Assembly: GCF_003254545.1 (NCBI RefSeq) | Contig: NZ_QJRH01000073.1 | Span: 558,001 to 622,000 of the forward strand | Direction: 5' to 3' | DNA: 64,000 nt | DNA from: Flavobacterium tistrianum | GTDB lineage: Bacteria; Bacteroidota; Bacteroidia; Flavobacteriales; Flavobacteriaceae | Shown: positions 1 through 9,883 of the stretch, piece after piece | How positions within the stretch are numbered: the first letter of the stretch is position 1 | How the letters are laid out: every line of letters begins with the position of its first letter | The notes under the pieces: model-generated | What the model saw: only the letters and a program-made list of their open reading frames with translations | What the model was told of the DNA's origin: nothing | Databases searched by the model: none | Program-made: the position numbers and the translations under genes

Positions 1-380
1 CTTATTGCGGGAAGTTTAGCGCCAAATTCTGCAATTTTGTAAAACTTGGTTTGATTTCGAATCAAATTCCACTTTGGATGATAACGGTATTGCTTTCTAT
101 TTTTAAGATCGGTTCCTACAGCTTGCAAATGTCCATTTGTAACGTCTGTGATACGAACATTTTCCCAAGCTGGCGGAAGCACAAGACTATTAATGCGTTT
201 GATTTCATGTTTGCTCTTTACATTCTTTCCGTTCTTTTTATAAACGAAATTCTCCCCTTCGCGGCAGCGTACAATAGTTAACTGATGATCATTAATATAT
301 TCTAAATCTAGTTTTTCAATTACTAGATGTGGCGCTTTAATCAGCCGATTCATTAAATTTTCTTTTCTCGCCGCATTCAT
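1..380 (-). CDS. DNA topoisomerase IB, 5' part (runs off the window)
   Basis: This is the N-terminal 126 codons of a poxvirus/eukaryote-type DNA topoisomerase IB, which relaxes supercoils by nicking one strand through a tyrosyl-phosphate. The reading frame stays open from the ATG at 380 to the window edge. It shows LPPAWENVRI followed by GHLQAVGTDLKNRKQYRYHP, the signature of the bacterial TopIB N-terminal region. The catalytic Arg/Lys/Tyr part lies outside the window. Forty-two bases upstream on the same strand is a small DUF7218/Rho_N protein, so the two may be cotranscribed. The family call is secure from these motifs; the C-terminus cannot be judged. Confidence 0.88.
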   Translation of the reverse strand, partial: MNAARKENLMNRLIKAPHLVIEKLDLEYINDHQLTIVRCREGENFVYKKNGKNVKSKHEIKRINSLVLPPAWENVRITDVTNGHLQAVGTDLKNRKQYRYHPKWNLIRNQTKFYKIAEFGAKLPAI

Positions 381-422
381 GGTATTTAATTTTTTATCAC
401 AGAAATAGTTTTGTTTTAAACT

Positions 423-662
423 TTAATTATTTCTCAAAGACTCTATCAGTTCTTTTTTATTCATATAAGATCTTCCTTTTATGCCTACTTTACTGGCTTG
501 TTTTAGAAGCTCTTGTTTTGTCCATTCGTCATAAGGCTTTGCTTTTCCACCTTTTTTTCCTGCATCTGGCGTATTAGCAATACGAGCCGATTTTTCTTTG
601 CTGTATCCTTTTTTTACCAATGCTTCATACTGCTCTTCATTCTTAATTCTTGGATCTGGCAT
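423..662 (-). CDS. Small DUF7218 / Rho_N-like (SAP/HeH) domain protein
   Basis: A 79-residue basic protein. Residues 1-42 (RIKNEEQYEALVKKGYSKEK, then ARIANTPDAGKKGG) match the short DUF7218-type motif of proteins annotated as Rho termination factor. Residues 43-79 (WTKQELLKQASKVGIKG..MNKKELIESLR) form a helix-extended-helix SAP/Rho_N-like nucleic-acid-binding fold. It lies 42 bases upstream of the topoisomerase IB gene on the same strand, which suggests a DNA-related role. The actual function is unknown. Length and lysine content fit a small DNA/RNA-binding accessory protein. Confidence 0.8.
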   Translation of the reverse strand: MPDPRIKNEEQYEALVKKGYSKEKSARIANTPDAGKKGGKAKPYDEWTKQELLKQASKVGIKGRSYMNKKELIESLRNN

Positions 663-861
663 GACTTTAATTTTATATGGTTAACATTTTGACATTTCAT
701 ATGTCGAAATCTGTTATACCAAAATTCATCATTAAGTCAGTATTTTCTGTTATAGAATTTTTGCTGGAAATTTCATTTTTGTAGGATGGGAATTGTGAAA
801 GTGGAAATGTAAATTTTTCTTTTTTGTGAAATGTGAAATGTGAAATGTTAGATGCAGAAAT

Positions 862-895
862 AAAAAAAGACTGCCTTTGTAGACAATCTTTTTTT
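862..895 (-). terminator. Intrinsic terminator after the 955-1428 lipoprotein gene
   Basis: On the minus strand a 14-bp stem (AAAAAAAGATTGTC / GGCAGTCTTTTTTT with two G-T wobbles) ends in seven T. Read on the plus strand the wobbles become mismatches, so it is oriented for the minus-strand gene that ends at 955. The rest of 663-954 holds only a triple 7-bp repeat (GTGAAAT, about 825-845) and no convincing gene. Confidence 0.65.
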
Positions 896-954
896 AAGCC
901 GAAGCAGGAAGTTTTTAAACAGTATAATTTTGGCAAATTAGGACGGAACTTCAT

Positions 955-1428
955 TTATTCCGTCTTAACTTTTATATATGCATAAGATATTTTATCTGAT
1001 CCATTGTTAAAAATATTAATTTCATTTATGCCTTCAATATTTTTCCATCTAATTAAATCTCTAGGATTATTAAAATCTGGTACAGAATATGGCAAGCCTA
1101 AAATCTCAATATTATCTTCAGAAAAGTCATATTGCGATAGGTCATTAATAGTTATCCAATCTGATTTTCCATCTATAAATATAATTTCAAATTTATCTTT
1201 TTGATAAAACGCTTTTTCACAGGGAATATTCTTGCATGGAGTACTACTCTCTGAAAACGGTTCAACTTTATCAGATTTACCAAGAATCTTATCGATTTCT
1301 TCCCTGTTTTTTCCAACAATTTTTTTAATATCAATAATGACTTCTTTTTTATTCTTAACCTGATTATCATTTTTTGAATTACATGAAAATAACAGCAAAA
1401 CGATAATTAAAGGAAATATCTTCTTCAT
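955..1428 (-). CDS. Hypothetical lipoprotein
   Basis: A 157-residue protein with a clear lipoprotein signal: MKKI, a hydrophobic run, then LLFSC with the lipobox Cys at 16. The mature part is polar and includes KIVGKNREEIDKILGKSDK, a motif reminiscent of small SmpA/OmlA-like (BamE-like) lipoproteins in which a short helical hairpin is followed by beta strands. I do not recognise the family with confidence. It stands alone: the gene downstream is more than 290 bases away and a terminator follows it. A likely -7 box (CAAACATA on the plus strand, 1464-1471) lies 36 bases upstream of the ATG. Confidence 0.7.
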   Translation of the reverse strand: MKKIFPLIIVLLLFSCNSKNDNQVKNKKEVIIDIKKIVGKNREEIDKILGKSDKVEPFSESSTPCKNIPCEKAFYQKDKFEIIFIDGKSDWITINDLSQYDFSEDNIEILGLPYSVPDFNNPRDLIRWKNIEGINEINIFNNGSDKISYAYIKVKTE

Positions 1429-1463
1429 ATTTTTAAAATTTAATAATGATTAAGAGCAAATAT

Positions 1464-1471
1464 CAAACATA
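1464..1471 (-). promoter_or_regulatory. Possible -7 box for the 955-1428 lipoprotein
   Basis: The minus strand reads TATGTTTG, matching the Bacteroidota TAnnTTTG -7 element, 36 bases before the ATG at 1428. No TTTG is seen 19 bases further upstream, so support is partial. Confidence 0.35.
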
Positions 1472-1619
1472 TAGTTGTAAGAATTTTACGGAAATCCGTA
1501 TTTAAATGTATTGACTATATAATCTACATCCAAATCCTATAACAATCTCTAAAAATCCTGTAAGTCATTCCTTTAACTTGTCTATAATTTTACATTATAA
1601 CATTTAAACTATTAAAATC

Positions 1620-2207
1620 ATGAAAAAGTTACTATTAGCCGGGAAAGCCATTTTAGGAGCAGGACTTATTATTATATTCCTTCAATCTTGTAAAAACGAA
1701 ACCAAACAAGAAGATCCAAAAGAAGTAGCTGAAGATGCAAACGAAGCAAAATTTGATTCTATTGACAGTAAAGAAGATGATTCTGAATTTTTAGTAGATC
1801 AAGCCGAAATTAATTTAGCTGAAATCGAAATCGGTAAACTGGCGCAAACAAAAAGTACTAACGCCGAAGTGAAAAAGTTTGGTAAAATGCTTGTTGATGA
1901 GCATACAAAATCGGCTTCTGAAGTGAGTGCTTTAGCAAAAGCAAAAAACTTTACTCTTCCAAATTCTTTAACTGAAGAAGGACAAGATGAATACAATAAA
2001 TTAAACGAAAAATCGGGTGTTGATTTTGATAAAAAATTCGCAGATATGATGATAGATGGTCATGAAAAAGCAATCAAAAAATTAGAGAAAGCCGCAAAAG
2101 ATGCAAATGATCAAGAAGTAAGAACTTGGGCTTCAAACAATATTGCAGGTTTAACAGCTCATTTGGAACACGCTAAAATGCTGAAACAAAACCTAGACAA
2201 AAAGTAA
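1620..2207 (+). CDS. DUF4142 lipoprotein
   Basis: A 195-residue envelope protein. Residues 1-24 form a lipoprotein signal ending LQSC, followed by an acidic linker. From about residue 60 to the end is a DUF4142 four-helix ferritin-like bundle: DQAEINLAEIEIGKLAQTKS, KFGKMLVDEHTK, DGHEKAIKKLEKAAKD and LTAHLEHAK are its usual helix motifs. The two DEHTK / DGHEKA histidine motifs are typical. DUF4142 proteins are often stress-induced but their biochemical role is not known. It appears monocistronic, with a strong hairpin terminator at 2316-2349. Confidence 0.88.
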   Translation: MKKLLLAGKAILGAGLIIIFLQSCKNETKQEDPKEVAEDANEAKFDSIDSKEDDSEFLVDQAEINLAEIEIGKLAQTKSTNAEVKKFGKMLVDEHTKSASEVSALAKAKNFTLPNSLTEEGQDEYNKLNEKSGVDFDKKFADMMIDGHEKAIKKLEKAAKDANDQEVRTWASNNIAGLTAHLEHAKMLKQNLDKK

Positions 2208-2229
2208 AAAAATAATTGATTATTTTTTT

Positions 2230-2268
2230 AGATGCAAAGGCTCAAAGCTGCAAAGGTTTAAAAGGTTT
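2230..2268. repeat. CAAAGG-family intergenic repeat (single arm)
   Basis: Degenerate tandem 9-10 bp units (GCAAAGGCT, CAAAGCTG, CAAAGGTTT) begin about 20 bases after the DUF4142 stop. The same units recur in both arms of the elements at 2355-2424, 3415-3525 and 12933-13009. Confidence 0.7.
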
Positions 2269-2275
2269 CTTTTAA

Positions 2276-3523
<1,248 letters not shown>

Positions 3524-3525
<2 letters not shown>

Positions 3526-4576
3526 ATTTAAGCGAAGCCATATCAATCACAAAACGATATTTAATATCTCCTTTTAATAATCTTTCGTAAGCATCGTTTA
3601 CGTCATTTACGCCAATTAATTCGATGTCTGCCGTAATATTGTGTTCTGCACAGAAATAAAGCATTTCTTGAGTTTCTGCGATTCCACCGATTGCTGAACC
3701 AGCGAAGCTTCTTCTTCCTAAAATCAAACTGAAAGAAGTTACAGGAAGCGGATCCATTGGCGCGCCAACTAGTGTTAAAGTTCCGTCTACTTTTAATAAA
3801 TTTAAGTAAGAATCGATACTGTGTTCTGCCGAAACGCAATCTAAAATAAAGTTTAAGCTTTTAGCATGTTTTGCCATTTGTTCAGGATCTGTAGACAAAA
3901 CTACTTCGTCAGCTCCAAGTTCTTTTGCAGCATCAAATTTTGACGGAGATGTTGTAAAAACAACAACATGAGCCCCCATAGCTTTCGCTAATTTGATTCC
4001 CATATGTCCTAAACCTCCAATTCCAACAATACCCACTTTTTGGCCAGGTCCAACTTTCCAATGTTTTAACGGAGAATAAGTTGTAATTCCTGCGCACAAT
4101 AAAGGCGCAACTCCAGCAAGATCCAATTTATCTGAAATGTGCAATACATAGTTTTCATCAACAACAATACTTTGAGAATATCCTCCAAAAGTATGTCCGC
4201 CTAAATGTTTGTCTGGTGAATTGAATGTTAGAATGCTCCCTTCATCACAATATTGCTCCAAATCATTTTTGCAATGATCACATTCTCTACAAGAATCAAC
4301 CATACAGCCTACTCCTGCTAATTGACCAACTTTAAAGTTTTTTACGTGATCTCCAACTTTTACCACTCTACCCACAATTTCGTGTCCAGGAACAATTGGA
4401 TACTTTGTTCCGTGCCACTCATTTCTAGCTGAGTGCAAATCAGAATGACAGATTCCACAATATAAAATTTCGATTTCTACGTCATGCGCTTGTACAGCTC
4501 TTCTTTTAATATCTAAGGTTTTTAATGGTGCTTCGGCAGCTTCGGTACCAAAGGCTTTAATGTTTTTTGTTTCCAT
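3524..4576 (-). CDS. Zinc-dependent NAD(P) alcohol dehydrogenase (cinnamyl alcohol dehydrogenase / YahK type)
   Basis: A 350-residue medium-chain dehydrogenase that oxidises alcohols or reduces aldehydes. Catalytic zinc ligands are Cys40 (CGICHSD), His65 with Glu66 (PGHE) and Cys161. Structural zinc ligands are Cys96, Cys99, Cys102 and Cys110 (CRECDHCKNDLEQYC). The Rossmann loop GIGGLGHMGIKLAKAMGA is near residue 185. The length and the GYSQSIVVDE segment fit the YahK/CAD branch, usually NADPH-linked aldehyde reductases. It is upstream of the aldo/keto reductase, and an AraC regulator and a cupin gene lie further upstream on the same strand. A detoxification role is inferred. Confidence 0.92.
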
Positions 4577-4591
4577 AATTTATTTGTTGTT

Positions 4592-4630
4592 TTTTGTTTC
4601 AGGTTTCAGGTTTCAAGTTTCAAGTTATAG
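4592..4630. repeat. TTTCARGT-family tandem repeat arm
   Basis: Degenerate 8-bp units (TTTCAGGT, TTTCAAGT) occur four times upstream of the alcohol dehydrogenase. The same family forms the outer arms of the nested element at 6486-6850 and of the glyA-miaE gap. No complementary arm is visible nearby. Confidence 0.6.
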
Positions 4631-4818
4631 ACCCTTGAAAAATTGCAATAAAGATCCAGCTGACTTGTCCTGATCTACAATTAGTTATATAAATTTCGAT
4701 TATTTTTAGCTAATCAAAAAATATAATGTGTTATAAATCAGTAACCCGAGCGATAGCGAACAGGCGAAGCAAATCTGCGTAAAAAATCAGTCTCGATAAT
4801 TTTAGAGAAAAATCTTAG

Positions 4819-4836
4819 TCCCGATAGCTATCGGGA
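4819..4836. repeat. 18-bp perfect palindrome TCCCGATAGCTATCGGGA
   Basis: A perfect palindrome in the gap between the cupin and alcohol dehydrogenase genes. A copy with one mismatch occurs at 6544-6561, so it is a dispersed element rather than a local operator. The rest of 4577-4859 shows no gene. Confidence 0.6.
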
Positions 4837-4859
4837 TAGCATCTCCGAACCTTAGCGTC

Positions 4860-5258
4860 TTAAAAAGAATAATACTCTTCGTCAGTAACACTATCCATCC
4901 ATACTCCAGATCCTTTGTCTACTTCTGTGACAATGGTAATATGCGAATATTTGCTGTTTGGTGTTGCTCCGTACCAATGCTCTATTCCCGGTAAAACTGT
5001 GATTACTTTTCCTTTTTCGATTAGATTAATTTGTCCGCCTCTTTCTTGGTAATAGCCAATTCCATCTGTTACAATGATTAATTGCAGACTTGCATTACTG
5101 TGCCAGTTACTTCTCGCTCCAGGTTCAAAAGAAATATCTTTGATGACAGTATTTTCAGGATGAATCTCGCTTGTCTGCTTTTTATATGACACTTCGCCTG
5201 TCATATAAGTATTTGGAATTTTACCTTCTTCGGTTACGGCAGTGAAATGTGTCGACAT
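4860..5258 (-). CDS. Cupin-domain protein
   Basis: A 132-residue single-domain cupin. The first cupin motif is seen around residues 46-66 (FEPGARSNWHSNASLQLIIV, where the His replaces one of the usual metal ligands). The second lies around 82-100 (KVITVLPGIEHWYGATP, with a conserved His). Such small cupins accompany oxidoreductases and are often annotated as quercetinase-like or carboxymuconolactone-decarboxylase-associated, but the substrate cannot be read from sequence. It has no signal peptide. It shares strand and neighbourhood with the alcohol dehydrogenase, aldo/keto reductase and AraC regulator. Confidence 0.82.
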   Translation of the reverse strand: MSTHFTAVTEEGKIPNTYMTGEVSYKKQTSEIHPENTVIKDISFEPGARSNWHSNASLQLIIVTDGIGYYQERGGQINLIEKGKVITVLPGIEHWYGATPNSKYSHITIVTEVDKGSGVWMDSVTDEEYYSF

Positions 5259-5566
5259 AATTTCGTTGTTTTTAGATTAATAATTAATTTTAAAATTTTT
5301 ATAAGCTTATTTGAATGAAATAATCAGTACATCGAATCTCTTCTAGAAGGAGATTTTGATTTTAATTACTACTTTAAAAAATTTATATTTTTTCTACTAT
5401 CAAAATTTAAAACTAAATGCAAAGCGGAGCATGCTTTTGTGAAGTGTTATTTAGTCATTAAAAAAACTGATACAAAGATTCGTTGTTTATTTCAGGGCAA
5501 ATGTAGTGCAATACTACAATGCCGAAATAACAATATTCAAACAAAAAATTAAGAAATTGAAACAAT

Positions 5567-6436
5567 TTACATTCGAAGCGATTTCGGAACCGTTCCTGTA
5601 AGTCTTTTAAAATAATTATTGAAATAACTCGGATATTCAAATCCAAGTGAATACCCAATATCCGAAATACTCCAGTCTGTGTGCTGCAGTAAAGCTTTTG
5701 CTTCGTTGATTACTCTTTCTGTAATGTGCGCCGTTGTCGGTTTTCCCGTAACTTCTTTTACAGAACGATTTAAGTGATTCACATGCACCGAAAGGCTTTG
5801 CGCATAATCTTGAGGCGTTTTTAAAGCTAACGGCTGATCTTTGGTTTCTATTGGAAATTGTCTTTCTAATAATTCTAAAAACAAAGAAGTAATTCTCGAA
5901 GAAGCATTTTTATGTTTAAAAAAACTTTCCGAAGGCTGCATTTTCATTGACTCATGAATAATCAAATTAACGTAACTGCGCATCAAATCATCTTTGAAAG
6001 CATAATCGGTCTCGTATTCTTGAATCATTTTTTGGAATAACGAATCGATAAACACCTTTTGTTCAGTAGTTAACGTAAATATTGGTGTTCCTCCTATTTT
6101 AAACAAAGGCGATTCCTGCAAGGTTTCTGATCGGTCTTTAGTTTTAAAAAACTCTTCGGTAAAAACGCAGGCATAACCCTCAAATTTTTCAGAAATAGTT
6201 TCCCAAGAATATGGAATAATCGGATTTCCGAAAAACAGAATCGTCCCGTCGGTTTCTATTCCGCGGTCAGCATATTGAATGATGCTTTTACTGGTATTGA
6301 TGCAGATTTTATAAAAGTCTCTTCGACTATAAACGGGAACTTTACTGTAATCTCCATTTATAGGATATACTTTAAACCCCTTCATTTTTAAATCTGAAGT
6401 AAAATCGCAATTCTGAGTTTCTGTCTGATTATTCAT
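5567..6436 (-). CDS. AraC-family transcriptional regulator
   Basis: A 289-residue regulator. The N-terminal 180 residues form a cupin-like sensor region with no clear ligand motif. The C-terminal 100 residues carry the two helix-turn-helix motifs of AraC/XylS: YAQSLSVHVNHLNRSVKEVTG, and DIGYSLGFEYPSYFNNYFKRLTG followed by PKSLR. It is transcribed toward the cupin, alcohol dehydrogenase and aldo/keto reductase genes and is the likely activator of that group. A TAACTTTG -7 element ends only about five bases before the ATG, which would give an almost leaderless mRNA. The 308-base gap below it (5259-5566) shows nothing recognisable. Confidence 0.9.
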   Translation of the reverse strand: MNNQTETQNCDFTSDLKMKGFKVYPINGDYSKVPVYSRRDFYKICINTSKSIIQYADRGIETDGTILFFGNPIIPYSWETISEKFEGYACVFTEEFFKTKDRSETLQESPLFKIGGTPIFTLTTEQKVFIDSLFQKMIQEYETDYAFKDDLMRSYVNLIIHESMKMQPSESFFKHKNASSRITSLFLELLERQFPIETKDQPLALKTPQDYAQSLSVHVNHLNRSVKEVTGKPTTAHITERVINEAKALLQHTDWSISDIGYSLGFEYPSYFNNYFKRLTGTVPKSLRM

Positions 6437-6440
6437 TTTG

Positions 6441-6448
6441 CAAAGTTA
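6441..6448 (-). promoter_or_regulatory. -7 box directly upstream of the AraC regulator start
   Basis: The minus strand reads TAACTTTG, an exact TAnnTTTG match, ending five bases before the ATG at 6436. A transcript from it would start at or within a few bases of the ATG. No TTTG is present at the usual 19-bp spacing. Confidence 0.45.
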
Positions 6449-6485
6449 TGAAAATCAAACAATATTTTTTTTTGTTATTTTTTTG

Positions 6486-6850
6486 TTTCAGGTTTAAAGT
6501 TTCAGGTTTGCGGGGTTAACCGCAAAAGCGCGAAGAATTACGATCCCGATAGCTATCAGGAGCTAAGTTTTTTTTAATTAAAGAAAATGCTCGCAAAGTC
6601 GCAGAGACGCAAAGTTATTTTTGAATTGCCTTCAGCTTTAGCTGGAGGTCTAAAAGAGACAAGCATAGAAAAGGCTTTAGCCAAACTATCCGCAGTTTGG
6701 CTAAAGCCTTTAAAAGCACCATTTTTTTCACATCCAGCTAAAGCTGGACGCAATTCATTTATAACTATTTTAAAAGAGACTTTGTGTCTTAGCGACTTTG
6801 CGAGCATATTTCTCACAGTTGCATAACTTGAAACCTGAAACTTGAAACTA
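6486..6850. repeat. Multi-layer nested palindromic element between GH2 and AraC genes
   Basis: Several inverted-repeat layers are centred near 6695. The outermost is TTTCAGGTTTAAAGTTTCAG (6486-6508) against ACTTGAAACCTGAAACTTG (6826-6847), which abuts the GH2 TAG stop. Next is ATGCTCGCAAAGTCGCAGAG (from 6587) against AGCGACTTTGCGAGCAT (to 6807). Then comes CAGCTTTAGCTGGA against CCAGCTAAAGCTGG. The core is AAAGGCTTTAGCCAAACT against GTTTGGCTAAAGCCTTT. Long open frames on both strands here are by-products of the symmetry. The near copy of the 18-bp palindrome (6544-6561) is also inside. Confidence 0.8.
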
Positions 6851-9670
6851 TTTTACAAATAAAATTCCTGTGCTTAATTCTTTCGCGGAAGCAGATAAAA
6901 CCACTTCTCCTGCATTTTCATCTTTCTGAATAATGATTTGCGCATAACCATTAAAAAGTTTTCTTTTCCAAGGCTCTGCAGGAGTAATAACTTGAATGAT
7001 TCCTGGATCGGTATTCATAACATCCCATTCTTTTATTTTTTGCAATGGCGTTGCTGCAATGTAGATTGTATTTTTACCTTCTTTTAAAATAGATGTATTC
7101 AAAATATATTTTTGCGAATCTTCTTTGCTTGGATCAATTTTATTTCCATTTATAAAAACTACTGTTTCAACTCCTATTTTTTTATAAAAGAAGCTCACTA
7201 TGTTAGAAGCCGAATTGCTTTTTAAATCAAATTCACCTTTATAAATATACGATGGCGCTTGCTTTTTGTAATCGCGGTCTTTAAAAGCTTCTGTCCACTC
7301 ATTTTCAGAATAATTCGGCAAATTCTGAGACAGAGTCGCATTTATCTCTTTCTTTTCCTTAAAATTATTTATAGCAACCAATGCAATGTCATCAATAAAT
7401 TGATCGCTTTCTAACGAAGTTGGATCTCCGTTTCCTACTCCTAAAATTTTCCCTCCTTTTATAGAAAACGTAATTTCATCGTTTGCTGTCGGAATGTGTA
7501 AGCCATTTTTATCTGTAGTTTCAACCGTTACAACAGAAACATTTCCTTTTAAAACATTTTCCTTATCCAAAGACAATTTGATATTTTCTGCTTTTCCTGT
7601 AGTTTTTTGAATATCAGAAAGTACTTTTTTTCCATTTTTATATCCAACAGCTTCCAAAGTTCCAGGAACGTAATTTACCTTCCATTCTAAATGGCTGTTT
7701 TGCTCCATTTTCTTTTTGCCCAAACTCTTTTTATTTAGGAAAAGCTCCACTTCATCACAATTCGAATACGCCCAAACAGCTATTTCTTTTCCTTCCATTC
7801 CGCTCCAATTCCAATGTGGCAATAGATGCAGAACAGGTTCTTTACCCCACCACGATTTTAAATAAAAAACATTGTCTTTCGGGAAACCGCAGACATCCAT
7901 CATCCCGAAATAAGAGGTTACAGACGGCCAGCCATACGGCGTTGGTTCGCCGCGATAATCGAAACCTGTCCAAATAAACATTCCTGCTAAATAAGGTCTG
8001 TCGGCGTAGAATTTCCAACCTTCTTCAATACTGTAAAAAGTCGGACGAGGTTTTTTATCGTAAGCACTTTGATAATGTTTGGCATCATCTGTAAAATAAA
8101 TGCCACGAGTTGCAAACGTCGAACCTTCCTCAGTTCCCATTCCTGGCTGTTGTTTAAACTGATTTCTATGCGCATCGATATCTCCGTTTCCAAGATAATT
8201 ATAGCCCATAATTTCTACAACAGAAGAAATCCCGCTTTTAAATCCGCTGCTGATTCCTACTGTTACAGGTCTTGTCGGGTCAATACTTTTGCTGAATTCC
8301 TGCATGATACTGGTAATTCTTTCACCAGTAATTCCACCCTCAATCTGCCATTCTTCATTTCCAACTGACCAGCAGAATATACTCGGATGATTGCGGTCAC
8401 GCTCCATCATTCGTTGCAAATCATTCAAATGATAATCGTTAATTCCCATTAAACGAGTTTCGTCAATAACCAACATTCCCAATTCGTCACAAGCTTTCAA
8501 TAATTCAGGAGTCGGTGGATGATGTGAACAACGATAAGCGTTAGCCCCCATTTCTTTCAGTTTTTTAATTCTATAATACTGAATTTCATCTGGAAGTGCT
8601 GTTCCAATTCCTGCGTGATCTTGATGATTGTTGGTTCCTTTCAGTTTTACATGTTTTCCGTTAAGGAAAAAACCATTTTCCGGATCAAATTTTATCGTTC
8701 TGATTCCGAACGAAGTTTCATAACTGTCAATTACTTTTCCTTCGCTTTTTATTTCTGTTATTAATTGATATAAATTCGGAGAATCAATATCCCACAAAAG
8801 TGGATTAGTGACATTTAATTTTGAAGTATAACTATTTGTTTTGTAGAAATCTGGAGCTAAAACATTTTCAGAATTTGACGCAACTTGTTTCCCCGCAGCG
8901 TCTAAAATAGTTTGGTATATCTCAACATTTCCTTTAAAATGACCTTTATTTTCCAATTTTACCTCTGCAGTAATTGAAGCATTATCATTCGAAATTTCTG
9001 AAGTTACATAAGTTCCGTTTTGCGCCACATGAAGCGGATTGGTTTTCTGCAAATAAACGTGCCTGTAAATTCCTGCGCCTTCATAAAACCAGCCTTCTTC
9101 CATCGAAGCGTCCACACGAACTACGATTGTATTTTCGCCACCATAATTTACATAAGCCGTTACATCATATTCAAAACCATTATAACCGCTTTCTTCAGTT
9201 CCTAAATAAAATCCGTTAAAAAATACTTTTGAGTTTCTAAAAACACCATCAAATTTCAAAGAAATAATTTTTCCTAAATCATCATTCGAAATATTAATCT
9301 TTTTTCTGTACCAACCAATGCTTTTCTCTGGAAAGTTTTTTCCTGCTGCTTTAAATCCGTGGCTGAAACTTGCGCTTTCGCTAAAAGGCTGTTCTACTGC
9401 CCAATCGTGAGGAAGATCCAATTTTCTCCATGCACGATCATCAAATCCTGAAGCTGCTGGTCCGTCACCAAATCCGGTTTTAGTTAAATAGGAAAAATAG
9501 CCTTCTGCATGACCAAAATCTTTTTTTGTATCGTATAAATGTCCGAATGAAAACCGCCAGTCTTTATCAATTAAAATAAGTTCTCTTTTTGATTTGTTTT
9601 GTGCAAAAGCAGGAATTGAACATAGAATTAAAAGACCAAAAAATGTTCTTAAGAGGAAATTGGTTTTCAT
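6848..9670 (-). CDS. Glycoside hydrolase family 2 beta-galactosidase, exported
   Basis: A 940-residue protein with a signal peptide (residues 1-23, ending AFAQ), so periplasmic or outer-membrane located. The order is GH2 sugar-binding jelly roll (about 30-210), immunoglobulin-like domain (215-325), then TIM barrel (330-640). The acid/base Glu439 is in WSVGNEEW and the likely nucleophile is near Glu514 (MGTEEGSTFATRG). FIWTGFDYRGEPTPYGWPS followed by SYFGMMDVCGFPKD is typical of the Bacteroidota branch. A DUF4982-type Ig domain follows at about 660-735 (YSNCDEVELFLNKKSLG), then two further beta-rich domains. Family members act on beta-galactosides of plant glycans. No SusC/SusD pair is nearby. 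The start at 9670 gives a proper signal peptide. Confidence 0.92.
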   Translation of the reverse strand: MKTNFLLRTFFGLLILCSIPAFAQNKSKRELILIDKDWRFSFGHLYDTKKDFGHAEGYFSYLTKTGFGDGPAASGFDDRAWRKLDLPHDWAVEQPFSESASFSHGFKAAGKNFPEKSIGWYRKKINISNDDLGKIISLKFDGVFRNSKVFFNGFYLGTEESGYNGFEYDVTAYVNYGGENTIVVRVDASMEEGWFYEGAGIYRHVYLQKTNPLHVAQNGTYVTSEISNDNASITAEVKLENKGHFKGNVEIYQTILDAAGKQVASNSENVLAPDFYKTNSYTSKLNVTNPLLWDIDSPNLYQLITEIKSEGKVIDSYETSFGIRTIKFDPENGFFLNGKHVKLKGTNNHQDHAGIGTALPDEIQYYRIKKLKEMGANAYRCSHHPPTPELLKACDELGMLVIDETRLMGINDYHLNDLQRMMERDRNHPSIFCWSVGNEEWQIEGGITGERITSIMQEFSKSIDPTRPVTVGISSGFKSGISSVVEIMGYNYLGNGDIDAHRNQFKQQPGMGTEEGSTFATRGIYFTDDAKHYQSAYDKKPRPTFYSIEEGWKFYADRPYLAGMFIWTGFDYRGEPTPYGWPSVTSYFGMMDVCGFPKDNVFYLKSWWGKEPVLHLLPHWNWSGMEGKEIAVWAYSNCDEVELFLNKKSLGKKKMEQNSHLEWKVNYVPGTLEAVGYKNGKKVLSDIQKTTGKAENIKLSLDKENVLKGNVSVVTVETTDKNGLHIPTANDEITFSIKGGKILGVGNGDPTSLESDQFIDDIALVAINNFKEKKEINATLSQNLPNYSENEWTEAFKDRDYKKQAPSYIYKGEFDLKSNSASNIVSFFYKKIGVETVVFINGNKIDPSKEDSQKYILNTSILKEGKNTIYIAATPLQKIKEWDVMNTDPGIIQVITPAEPWKRKLFNGYAQIIIQKDENAGEVVLSASAKELSTGILFVK

Positions 9671-9883
9671 AGGTTTGGTTGTTAGTAAATCAAATAGCGA
9701 TAAAAATAAAGCTTTTAGAAAAGAAACATTAATAGTATTTTATCAAAATATGATAACTCATTCATAACAAATGCTTCTAGAATGGGCTTTCTAAATTTAG
9801 AATGAATCTAATGGCTTCAGATTCAAAAATGATTTTCTTTTGATGTAATTTTATATTAAAATCATAAAAAAGCAATTACCACT

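Noticed and set aside
697-954. Minus-strand frame of 85 codons
   Set aside because: Low-complexity Phe/Ser/Lys-rich translation over a tandem GTGAAAT repeat and the terminator at 862-895; it starts at the previous gene's stop region and has no family features.
4819-4836. 18-bp palindrome as an operator for the cupin or ADH genes
   Set aside because: A near-identical copy at 6544-6561 in an unrelated gap shows it is a dispersed repeat.
6574-6826. Overlapping open frames of about 80 codons on both strands
   Set aside because: Both are produced by the symmetry of the nested palindrome (similar peptides on each strand); no start context or family match.
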